Assembly (NCBI GenBank): GCA_003134675.1
Contig: PLBZ01000087.1
Coordinates: 1-7,160, forward strand
Source of the DNA: Solirubrobacterales bacterium
GTDB taxonomy: Bacteria > Actinomycetota > Thermoleophilia > Solirubrobacterales > Solirubrobacteraceae
Direction of reading: 5' to 3'
DNA: 7,160 nucleotides
Part shown: positions 1 to 5,474 of the stretch, piece by piece
Position numbering within the stretch: position 1 is the stretch's first letter
How the letters are laid out: every line of letters starts with the position of its first letter
Made by a program: the position numbers and the translations under genes
Notes under the pieces: model-generated
The model's database searches: none
Seen by the model: only the letters and a program-made list of their open reading frames with translations
Told to the model about the DNA's origin: nothing

Positions 1-356
1 GCGCCCGTGTCCTCGTCCCTGAACTCGACCGCCATCGACAGCCTGCGTACCGTCTCGGCCTGCGCGATCTCGAGCTCTGAAAGCGCGCGCTGCAGCTCGC
101 TGGAGCGACTGTCGATCTCCTGCTCGAGCGCCTGGCGCCGGCGCTTTCCGAACCGCCATCCAAGCGCCGTCGCCGCGCACGCCAGCACCACCACGCAGAC
201 GACTGCCAAGGCAAGGCTGCCGGCTGCCACCGCGCCTACGGCTGCGAGGGCCCCCAGCGCCAGCCACCCCACCCATCCCAGCGGCGAGCGTGGAGGAGGG
301 GAGTCGCGCCGAGGCGACCCGTTGCGGGCCGACGACATCCGGGGTTCGCTCCCCAT
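1..356 (-). CDS. Membrane-anchored HD-GYP-type phosphodiesterase, N-terminal part (truncated by window edge)
   Basis: The 118 visible codons begin with a polar, Pro/Arg-rich segment (about residues 1-25). A long hydrophobic stretch (about 27-67) follows and could form two membrane segments. Next come a basic stop-transfer patch (RFGKRRR, 68-74) and a heptad-like helix rich in Leu, Glu and Gln (about 75-106). The last visible residues, RRLSMAVEFRDEDTG, match the entry into an HD-GYP domain, where family members usually read R-L-A-x-E-x-R-D-x-D-T-G-x-H. HD-GYP proteins typically hydrolyse cyclic di-GMP. The HD and GYP catalytic motifs lie outside the window, so activity cannot be judged. The start is ambiguous: ATG at 356 has no clear ribosome site, while an in-frame ATG at 338 has GGGGAG about 10 bases upstream and would shorten the protein by six residues. 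The domain call rests on one short motif plus the TM-coiled-coil layout. Confidence 0.7.
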   Translation of the reverse strand, partial: MGSEPRMSSARNGSPRRDSPPPRSPLGWVGWLALGALAAVGAVAAGSLALAVVCVVVLACAATALGWRFGKRRRQALEQEIDSRSSELQRALSELEIAQAETVRRLSMAVEFRDEDTG

Positions 357-372
357 GTCTAGGAGCTTACCC

Positions 373-399
373 GTCCCGGGCGAGCGGGACTCCTTTTTT
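373..399 (+). terminator. Hairpin plus T-tract, intrinsic-terminator-like on the plus strand
   Basis: A perfect 6-bp stem, GTCCCG (373-378) with CGGGAC (385-390), closes a 6-base loop. It is followed by TCC and six T residues (394-399), the form of a rho-independent terminator read rightward. No plus-strand gene ends upstream of it, so it would stop only antisense transcripts crossing the HD-GYP-type gene. Read on the minus strand, the same hairpin lies in the leader of that gene, 17 bases before ATG 356. There the sequence AGGAG (394-390) could also pair with CTCCT (365-361). Which strand uses the structure is unknown. Confidence 0.4.
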
Positions 400-570
400 A
401 ACGCGCGGGCGCCCACCGTCCTCGCGCTTTCGTTCGCGCGTGCGCCCGTCTTAAGCCATAGCTGTGCCCTCCCGCGCCCGGCGGGCAGCCGAAAGCCGGC
501 TTGGTTGACTCCGCTCACTGGCACATCTCACATTCTTCGCTTGTCCATCTCGCGTTCGGCGCACAGCGCT

Positions 571-675
571 TCAGTCTTGAGCGCGGTCCGGCGCGGTAAG
601 CGCATAGTCGAACTGGGCGTCGGCTCTCTCACGGCGCCGAAGAACGCGATCGACCTCGCGCAGCTGCAGGCCCAT
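571..675 (-). CDS. Possible small ORF (34 aa) directly after the dehydrogenase gene
   Basis: A minus-strand frame begins with ATG at 675 (or GTG at 678), about 10 bases after the dehydrogenase stop, and ends with TGA at 571-573. The product would be a charged peptide beginning MGLQLREVDRVLRRR and ending in APDRAQD, with a likely amphipathic helix. About three quarters of its third codon positions are G or C. The close spacing would allow translational coupling to the dehydrogenase gene. No Shine-Dalgarno sequence and no family resemblance were seen, and short open frames are common by chance in GC-rich DNA, so this may not be a gene. Confidence 0.18.
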   Translation of the reverse strand: MGLQLREVDRVLRRRERADAQFDYALTAPDRAQD

Positions 676-685
676 CACTAGCGCG

Positions 686-2158
686 CTAAAAACTCAGCGC
701 CACGTACTTCGTCTCCAGGTACTCGCCGATCCCCTCGAAGCCGCCCTCGCGGCCGAAGCCCGACTGCTTCACTCCCCCGAACGGGGCGGCCGCGTTTGAG
801 ACAACGCCCTGGTTGAGACCAACCATGCCCGTCTCGATGCCCTCGGCAACCCGAAAGGCTCGAGACAGATCTCGTGTGTAGACGTAGGCCACCAGGCCGT
901 ACTCGGTTCGGTTGGCGGCCTGCAGAGCCTGCTCCTCGGTGGAGAACCTCGCGATCGGTGCCACCGGGCCGAAGATCTCCTCGCTCAGCAGACGCGCGTC
1001 GTCGGGGACGTCGGCGAGGACGGTGGGCTCGAAGAAGTAGCCGGGGTGGGCGGGCCCCGACAACCTCCCGCCGCCGATCAGCGCGCGGGCGCCGCGGTCG
1101 ACGGCGTCGTCGACGAGCTCTGCGACCTTGCCGCGCTGGGCTTCATCAATGAGAGGGCCAACATCCGTGTCGGGCTCGGTGCCCCGGCCGACTTTGAGGG
1201 CGCCCATGCGCTCTGCCAAGCGGCGGGCGAACTCATCCGCGACGGACTCATGCACGTGGAAGCGGTTGGCCGCCGTACAGGCCTCGCCGACGTTGCGCAT
1301 CTTCGCCATCATCGCGCCCTCCACCGCGGCCTCTAGATCAGCATCCTCGAACACCAGGAACGGGGCGTTCCCGCCCAGCTCCATCGACACCCTCAGCACC
1401 TGCTGCGCCGACTGCTCGATCAGTTTCCTTCCCACCTCGGTGGAGCCCGTAAACGACAGCTTTCGCGTGCGACCATCCTTCAGCAGCGGCTCGATCACCT
1501 CACCCGAGTGCTTCGCCGTGATCACGTTCAGCACACCTCCAGGCAGGCCCGCCTCCTCCAGGATCTTCGCCAGGGCCAGCATCGACAGCGGCGTCTGCTT
1601 GGCCGGCTTGACCACAATCGTGCATCCCGCCGCGATCGCCGGGGCGATCTTCCGTGTGCCCATCGCCATCGGGAAGTTCCACGGCGTCACGAACACGCAT
1701 GGCCCCACCGGCTGGCGCATGGTCAGGATCCTGCCCTGACCGGTGGTGTTGACCATGTAGCGCCCATGGATCCTCACCGCCTCCTCGGAGAACCAGCGAA
1801 AGAACTCGGCCGCATAGGCGATCTCGGCCTTTGACTCCGTCACCGCCTTACCCATCTCAAGCGTCATCAGCAGCGCCAGCTCGTCGGCTTTGGCCGTGAT
1901 CGCCTCATAGGCCCTGCGCAGGATCTCCCCGCGCTCGCGTGGCGGATGAGCTCCCCACTCGGCCTGCCTATCCGCAGCCGCTCCCAGCGCCGCCATCGCA
2001 TCCTGAACCTGGGCGTCGGCGACCTCGAGGAGGGGCTCGCCTGTAGATGGGTCCTCGACCGCCAGCGTCCCGCCGCCCGTCGCCGCGCGCCACTCTCCGC
2101 CGATGTACAGATCCTTCGGGACCCGCTCCAGAACCGCCTGCTCGCTGTCGCTACTCAT
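686..2158 (-). CDS. gabD: NAD(P)-dependent succinate-semialdehyde dehydrogenase-family aldehyde dehydrogenase
   Basis: This complete 490-aa aldehyde dehydrogenase would oxidise an aldehyde, most likely succinate semialdehyde to succinate at the end of 4-aminobutyrate breakdown, in the cytoplasm. Visible landmarks are PWNFP (159-163, with Asn161), the coenzyme-binding Lys184 in VKPA, FTGSTEVG (236-243), general base Glu260 in MELGG, catalytic Cys294 in NVGEACTAANR, EEIFGPVAP, and a C-terminal PFGGVKQSGFGREGG followed by GIGEYLETKY. That tail resembles GabD-type enzymes; length is also normal for the family. I chose ATG 2158 because GGGAG lies 7 bases upstream; an in-frame ATG at 2188 would add ten residues but lacks a comparable site. 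No gabT or other GABA gene is in view, so substrate is inferred from family resemblance, and another short-chain semialdehyde is possible. The gene is divergent from the SpoIID-like gene. Confidence 0.88.
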   Translation of the reverse strand: MSSDSEQAVLERVPKDLYIGGEWRAATGGGTLAVEDPSTGEPLLEVADAQVQDAMAALGAAADRQAEWGAHPPRERGEILRRAYEAITAKADELALLMTLEMGKAVTESKAEIAYAAEFFRWFSEEAVRIHGRYMVNTTGQGRILTMRQPVGPCVFVTPWNFPMAMGTRKIAPAIAAGCTIVVKPAKQTPLSMLALAKILEEAGLPGGVLNVITAKHSGEVIEPLLKDGRTRKLSFTGSTEVGRKLIEQSAQQVLRVSMELGGNAPFLVFEDADLEAAVEGAMMAKMRNVGEACTAANRFHVHESVADEFARRLAERMGALKVGRGTEPDTDVGPLIDEAQRGKVAELVDDAVDRGARALIGGGRLSGPAHPGYFFEPTVLADVPDDARLLSEEIFGPVAPIARFSTEEQALQAANRTEYGLVAYVYTRDLSRAFRVAEGIETGMVGLNQGVVSNAAAPFGGVKQSGFGREGGFEGIGEYLETKYVALSF

Positions 2159-2318
2159 CTTCACGCTCCCTGGCTCTGCCGGCGGCAATTGTTTGGATCA
2201 TCCTGCCAATCATCGTGCAACGCTAACCCACTTACCCCCTCTACCCGACCCATACCTCATGCAATCCCAGTTCCTCGAGCGCGTCGCCTGCTGATCGCCT
2301 GTGTTCTCCAGAGCACGG
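2159..2318. promoter_or_regulatory. Divergent intergenic region with an ATCATC direct repeat
   Basis: About 160 bp separate the divergent starts of the dehydrogenase and the SpoIID-like gene, so both promoters are expected here. The clearest local pattern is ATCATC at 2197-2202 and again at 2209-2214, a direct repeat with 12-bp period, within the more AT-rich part. It could be a regulator site but could equally be chance. The minus-strand ribosome site GGGAG for the dehydrogenase lies within the first 15 bp. I found no convincing -35/-10 pair on either strand. Confidence 0.35.
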
Positions 2319-3353
2319 ATGCTCGCCCGCACTTATCGTCTCGCCTCTCTGATCGCAGCCTTTTCGCTGTGCGCCGTCCCTGCACGAGCGTCCACGCTCG
2401 TCGTCCAAGGCGGCGGAGACGGCCATGGCGTCGGCATGAGCCAGGAGGGCGCTCTCGGCTACGCCGAGCACGGCTGGACCTACAGCTCGATCCTCGAGCA
2501 CTACTACTCGGGCACCGCGCTCGACCAGGCACCCCCTAATACGAAGGTGGGCGTCCTAGTCGGCGGCACGGTCCGCAAGCTTGCGCTCGAAAGCTACGTG
2601 CGCGGCGTGATCGCCGCCGAGATGCCCTCCTCGTGGCCACTTGCGGCGCTCGAGGCCCAGGCGGTCGCCGTCCGCACCTATGCGCTCACCGCCCACGCCG
2701 GCGGGTCGCGCTTCGACGTCTACTCCGACACGCGCTCCCAGGTCTATCGCGGCGTCTCCGCCGAAACCTCACGCACCAACGCCGCCGCGCTCGCCACCGC
2801 CGGGCAGATCGTCACCTACCACGGCCAGCCCGCCATCACCTACTTCTTCGCCAGCTCCGGCGGGCACACCGAGGATGTCCGGAACGCCTTCCCCGGCTCT
2901 GCCTCCGAGCCGTGGTTGCTCGGAGTCCCTGACCCCTACGACCAAGGCCCTCTGCACAGCTGGACACTCAACCTCAGCTTCGCCACGGCGGCCAAGGACC
3001 TCCAGGGTCTCGTGCGCGGCCGCTTCCAGGGCATCGAGGTGCTCAAGCGAGGCTCCTCTCCCCGCATCATCTCCGCTTACATCCTCGGCTCGGCCGGGCG
3101 CACAGTCGTCTCCGGCGAGGAACTGGCATCGCGTCTCGGCCTCTATGACAACTGGGCCTACTTCAGCGTCAAGCACGGCCGCAGCCTCACGGCCGAGCCC
3201 GATCACAGCGGGCACTCCTCGCCGAGCAGTCCAGCGCCCGCCGGCGGCACGGGCGGGGTGGGGTCATCGTCTCCCGCCGGTCCGGGGGGCGGCGCCCAAG
3301 GTCCTCCCGGCGCCCCGGGGTCGACCCCTGCTGGAGGCGTAGCCGCGGGGTAG
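2319..3353 (+). CDS. Secreted SpoIID/LytB-domain protein (predicted peptidoglycan-acting)
   Basis: From ATG 2319 the product is 344 aa. It begins with a signal peptide: basic MLARTYR, a hydrophobic core (8-20) and ARA before the likely cut after Ala24. GHGVGMSQEGALGYAEHG (35-52) and ILEHYYSGT (58-66) follow. Then comes the SpoIID core: YVRGVIAAEMPSSWP (93-107), whose Glu101 aligns with the catalytic Glu of SpoIID lytic transglycosylases, QAVAVRTYAL (114-123), SQVYRG (140-145) and SSGGHTEDV (179-187). The last 50 or so residues are a Gly/Pro/Ser-rich, probably disordered tail. SpoIID enzymes cleave denuded glycan strands; in a non-sporulating actinobacterium the role is probably cell-wall remodelling. 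The GTG at 2301 would add six residues; neither start has a good ribosome site, but 2319 gives a textbook signal peptide. The exonuclease gene follows after 34 bp and may be cotranscribed. Confidence 0.85.
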   Translation: MLARTYRLASLIAAFSLCAVPARASTLVVQGGGDGHGVGMSQEGALGYAEHGWTYSSILEHYYSGTALDQAPPNTKVGVLVGGTVRKLALESYVRGVIAAEMPSSWPLAALEAQAVAVRTYALTAHAGGSRFDVYSDTRSQVYRGVSAETSRTNAAALATAGQIVTYHGQPAITYFFASSGGHTEDVRNAFPGSASEPWLLGVPDPYDQGPLHSWTLNLSFATAAKDLQGLVRGRFQGIEVLKRGSSPRIISAYILGSAGRTVVSGEELASRLGLYDNWAYFSVKHGRSLTAEPDHSGHSSPSSPAPAGGTGGVGSSSPAGPGGGAQGPPGAPGSTPAGGVAAG

Positions 3354-3387
3354 CTCTTCGGCGGCGGGCTCTACGCTTTCAGCGCCG

Positions 3388-4287
3388 ATGCCTGCCCCGC
3401 TGCTGATCGCCGACGTGCCGTGGCTGCTCTACCGCGCGTTCTTCTCGCTTCCCAAATCGATCGTGGGAGCGGACGGGCAACCGGTAAACGCTCTGCTCGG
3501 GACGGTCAACGCGCTGCTGAACCTCGCCGAGGCGACCGGGCCGCGTGCCTTTGTGGCCTGCATGGGCGCCGAGGAGGCCGCCTACCGCGTCGGTCTCTAT
3601 CCCCCCTATCACGCCCACCGCGAGGAGATGCCCCCCGAGTTGGCCGACCAGTGGGGCAAGGCGCCTGCGCTTCTGGAAGGACTCGGCTGGACCTTTGCCA
3701 CCAGCGAGGATCTGGAGGCCGACGACGTGATGTTCTCCTTCGCTCGCTCTGAGAGCGAAGCGGGCGGCGAGTCCCTGCTGCTGACCGGCGACCGCGACCT
3801 GTTCGGGGCGGTCGACGATCGTGTCTCCATGGTCGAGCTGCGCAAAGGTGGCACCCACGGTCTGATCGACCCCGCCGAGGTACGCGAGCGATACGGCGTG
3901 GATCCAGAGCTCGTCCCCGACTTCATCGCCCTGCGCGGCGACCCTTCCGACGGACTTCCCGGTGCCCCGGGCATCGGCGCAAAGACCGCCGCCGAGCTGC
4001 TGTGCCGCTATGGCCCGCTGGAGGATGTACTGGCCGCCGCGCAGGTGGCCGCGACGACGGTCAGGCGACGGGACGACGACATGCGTCCACGGACGGCGGC
4101 CGCCCTGCGCGAGAACGCCGAGCTGCTGCTTGCCTTCAAGCAGATCGCCACACTCGTGCCGATCGACGGCATCTCCCGGCCGCCGGATCGCCCTACGGAT
4201 TTCGCGGCAGGCGCGCGCGTTGCCCGGAAGCTCGGGATGGGGGGGCTGGCGACGCGGTTGGAGGGAATGGCGAATACAAGCGGCTGA
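3388..4287 (+). CDS. Stand-alone 5'-3' exonuclease (Pol I N-terminal / FEN-type), divergent active site
   Basis: The 299-aa product matches the 5'-nuclease domain of DNA polymerase I without a polymerase part, so a role in flap removal, RNA-primer processing or repair is expected. Visible motifs are LLIADVPWLLYRAFF (5-19, Asp9), EADDVMFSFA (110-119; Glu110, Asp112, Asp113), LLTGDRDLF (131-139; Asp135, Asp137) and the helix-3-turn-helix DNA-binding region with GDPSDGLPGAPGIGAKTAAELL (184-205; Asp185, Asp188). Two usual residues are missing. The segment FVACMGAEEAAYR (55-67) has Gly60 where related enzymes have a metal-binding Asp, and YHAHR (74-78) has His75 where YKxxR has Lys. It may be a specialised subfamily with altered metal or DNA binding, or it may have reduced activity. 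There is no clear Shine-Dalgarno site. It converges with the HEPN gene across a 7-bp gap. Confidence 0.85.
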   Translation: MPAPLLIADVPWLLYRAFFSLPKSIVGADGQPVNALLGTVNALLNLAEATGPRAFVACMGAEEAAYRVGLYPPYHAHREEMPPELADQWGKAPALLEGLGWTFATSEDLEADDVMFSFARSESEAGGESLLLTGDRDLFGAVDDRVSMVELRKGGTHGLIDPAEVRERYGVDPELVPDFIALRGDPSDGLPGAPGIGAKTAAELLCRYGPLEDVLAAAQVAATTVRRRDDDMRPRTAAALRENAELLLAFKQIATLVPIDGISRPPDRPTDFAAGARVARKLGMGGLATRLEGMANTSG

Positions 4288-4294
4288 TAGTTGC

Positions 4295-4798
4295 TCAGGC
4301 GGGCGGGAGAATCCCTTCCTGGGAGACCCAGCGGGCAAAGCGGTCGAGATAGCGGTCGAGCTCGTCCACGAGGACCAGGACGCCCTCATGCAGCGCGCGC
4401 CAGTTGGCGGGCGGGTAGGCGTGGCCGAGGGCATTGCGCATCTCCTTGGCCTCTTGCAGGCGCTTGGCCGATATGTGCGAGATGACGCCGAGCGCGGCGA
4501 GTCGTTCCCAGGAGTGGCCTGGGGATTTGTCCACCACGCCGAGGCGCTGGCCCTCGGCGAGGGCGCGCGTCGCCAGCTCTCCCAGCCAGTTGAGCAGCAC
4601 CTCGTACTGGCGCTCGATGACCGCCACCTTGTTGCGCTCGCGCGCGTCCGGGGACTGCGCGGCGACGAGGAACCCCCCCTTCTCGAAGTCTCCTCCGAAT
4701 CCCTCCATCGCCACGAGCAGCTGCTCGCGCGCGTTGGGAATCTCCTGGAGGATCGTGCCGATCCGGCGCTGGCCCTTGGACGCGTGTGAGTCAGTCAC
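4295..4798 (-). CDS. HEPN-domain protein, probable HepT-like toxin of an MNT-HEPN pair
   Basis: This 167-aa, mostly helical protein contains MRNALGHAYPP (120-130), an exact RX4HXY motif: Arg121, His126, Tyr128. In HepT toxins Arg and His form the RNase active site, and the cognate MntA antitoxin attaches AMP to the tyrosine to silence it. The preceding helices (about 55-118) and following helix (about 134-157) fit a HEPN bundle. Residues 1-50 are less typical, and the protein is longer than many DUF86 HepT toxins, so it may belong to another HEPN branch. Translation probably starts at GTG 4798, whose bases overlap the TGA of the nucleotidyltransferase gene (GTGA), which implies coupled synthesis. 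Toxicity is inferred from motif plus gene pairing; a role as an accessory subunit of a nucleotidyltransferase is the alternative. Confidence 0.8.
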   Translation of the reverse strand: MTDSHASKGQRRIGTILQEIPNAREQLLVAMEGFGGDFEKGGFLVAAQSPDARERNKVAVIERQYEVLLNWLGELATRALAEGQRLGVVDKSPGHSWERLAALGVISHISAKRLQEAKEMRNALGHAYPPANWRALHEGVLVLVDELDRYLDRFARWVSQEGILPPA

Positions 4799-5361
4799 GC
4801 TTGCGCCAATCGCTCTCTGGCGGCCGCAAGCGTTGCGCGCGCACGGGTCATAATCAGCTCGTCTTCGCGAGCCCCCGCCGCCAGGATCTCATTGCGGCGC
4901 TGCTGGAGGGCGCCCCAGAGATCGTCGCGATCGATCAGCACGCGCCCCTCGCGTAATACATCGGCAAGCAGCGAGGGCTGCGCCTCGGCCTGTCCCAGGG
5001 TGACGACGTCCACAGGCGTGCCCGCCGCGCGACGCAGACGCAGACGCAGACCAGCCTGCACCCTCCACTCGGGGCGGCGGTGGACGATCAGCAGGTCCAG
5101 ATCCGAGACCGGGGTGTCCTCGCCGGTGGCGGTCGAGCCGAAGAGAACAGCCAGGCGCACATCACGCTCCGTGCGCAGGGCGTCCATCAACTTGCTGAGC
5201 AGCGTCCAGTGACCACGCAGATAGGTCTCCTCCGCGCAGGACAGTTCGAGCTGACCACCGGCTACCCGGCGGCCACGCAGCAGGCCCACGTTGATGTACC
5301 GGCGCAGCGTGCGCTCGCTGCACCCGATCTTCTTCGCCGATTCGCCCAGAAGCCACCCCAT
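4795..5361 (-). CDS. MerR-like HTH fused to MNT-family nucleotidyltransferase, probable MntA-like antitoxin and autoregulator
   Basis: The 188-aa product has two parts. Residues 1-40 look like a MerR-type winged HTH: ESAKKIGCSERTLRRYINVGLL followed by a basic RGRR wing. Residues about 55-145 form a minimal nucleotidyltransferase domain with LFGSTATGEDTPVSDLDLL, an exact GSX10DXD (Gly75-Ser76, Asp87, Asp89), and a third acidic residue, Asp118, in TPVDVV. LREGRVLIDRDDLW closes the domain, and a helical tail (150-188) may contact the HEPN partner. MntA antitoxins use ATP to AMPylate the HEPN toxin. The HTH is an addition absent from minimal MntA and suggests that the antitoxin also binds its own promoter; the 21-bp repeat array at its start codon is the obvious target. 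ATG 5361 has no Shine-Dalgarno site, fitting a leaderless message. The HEPN gene overlaps its end by 4 bases. Confidence 0.82.
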   Translation of the reverse strand: MGWLLGESAKKIGCSERTLRRYINVGLLRGRRVAGGQLELSCAEETYLRGHWTLLSKLMDALRTERDVRLAVLFGSTATGEDTPVSDLDLLIVHRRPEWRVQAGLRLRLRRAAGTPVDVVTLGQAEAQPSLLADVLREGRVLIDRDDLWGALQQRRNEILAAGAREDELIMTRARATLAAARERLAQA

Positions 5362-5431
5362 ACGTCCAGTATACTATTCTATGCGTCCAACTTCTACTTA
5401 TATGTGTCCAGTTTTTGTACTGATGTGTCCG
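5360..5431 (-). repeat. Four direct 9-bp boxes at exact 21-bp period, candidate operator array
   Basis: On the plus strand the boxes read ATACGTCCA (5360-5368), ATGCGTCCA (5381-5389), ATGTGTCCA (5402-5410) and ATGTGTCCG (5423-5431). Start-to-start spacing is 21 bp in all three intervals, about two helical turns, which puts every box on the same DNA face. The 12-bp spacers are AT-rich and not conserved, so the boxes look like protein-binding sites rather than a plain tandem duplication. The array covers the likely promoter and overlaps the start codon of the HTH-nucleotidyltransferase gene, which suggests autorepression by its HTH. Remnant transposon-end repeats are the main alternative. Confidence 0.75.
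5368..5373 (-). promoter_or_regulatory. Candidate -10 box for a leaderless toxin-antitoxin transcript
   Basis: The minus strand reads TATACT, then GGACGT, then the ATG at 5361. If the A of ATG is +1, the hexamer falls at -12 to -7, the standard spacing. The matching -35 position (5391-5396, TAGAAG) is a poor match to TTGACA, so the promoter would be weak or activator-assisted. The lack of a Shine-Dalgarno sequence supports leaderless translation, which is common in actinobacteria. The hexamer lies between the first two 9-bp boxes, sharing one base with the first, so a bound regulator would block it. Confidence 0.45.
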
Positions 5432-5435
5432 GGTC

Positions 5436-5451
5436 GCCGGATGCGGCCGGC
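5436..5451 (-). terminator. Weak hairpin between ychF and the toxin-antitoxin genes
   Basis: Complementary segments GCCGG (5436-5440) and CCGGC (5447-5451) can form a 5-bp stem with a 6-base loop, starting 24 bp after the ychF stop codon. No T-tract follows on the minus strand, so it is not a canonical intrinsic terminator. It might slow polymerase or protect the upstream message's 3' end. In this base composition a chance stem is quite possible. Confidence 0.2.
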
Positions 5452-5474
5452 TGTCTGCGCCGCGACTTGCTCTC

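Larger units (their letters stand above)
357..685. other. Intergenic region with several hairpins; no convincing protein gene
   Basis: This 329-bp stretch separates the HD-GYP-type gene from the stop codon of the dehydrogenase gene; both are on the minus strand. I see no recognisable protein family and no tRNA. It does hold several self-complementary segments: 373-378 with 385-390, 407-412 with 442-447 (enclosing 423-427 with 436-440), and 463-468 with 520-525 (enclosing two small hairpins). A 34-codon minus-strand reading frame at 571-675 is listed separately at low confidence. If the HD-GYP-type gene has its own promoter, this region would be its promoter and leader. No good -35/-10 pair was recognised. 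High GC content makes chance stems common, so the folding is only suggestive. Confidence 0.5.

Noticed and set aside
430..530. tRNA gene or known c-di-GMP riboswitch
   Set aside because: No cloverleaf with T-loop and anticodon arms could be drawn, and the conserved core sequence of c-di-GMP-I aptamers was not found on either strand.
7..681. Plus-strand 224-codon open frame
   Set aside because: It is antisense to the HD-GYP-type gene over its first half and runs through hairpin-rich non-coding DNA. The translation is Ser/Arg/Ala-rich low complexity with no recognisable family. The opposite strand gives a coherent TM-coiled-coil-RDEDTG protein.
1128..1739. Long plus-strand frames opposite the dehydrogenase gene (also 1946-2539)
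   Set aside because: They are shadows of GC-rich codon usage; the minus strand encodes a full aldehyde dehydrogenase with every catalytic motif.
3379..4434. Minus-strand 351-codon frame opposite the exonuclease gene
   Set aside because: It is antisense to a motif-complete nuclease and overlaps the HEPN gene out of frame. No recognisable domain was seen.
5360..5431. CRISPR array or plasmid-type iterons
   Set aside because: The repeated box is only 9 bp and spacers are 12 bp, far too short for CRISPR. No cas or replication-initiator gene is present, and position over a start codon fits an operator better.
5360..5431. Remnant of an insertion-sequence end with multiple terminal repeats
   Set aside because: Some IS families carry repeated TGTCC-containing ends, so this was considered. 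No transposase fragment, inverted partner end or target duplication is visible, and the exact phasing ends on a gene start.
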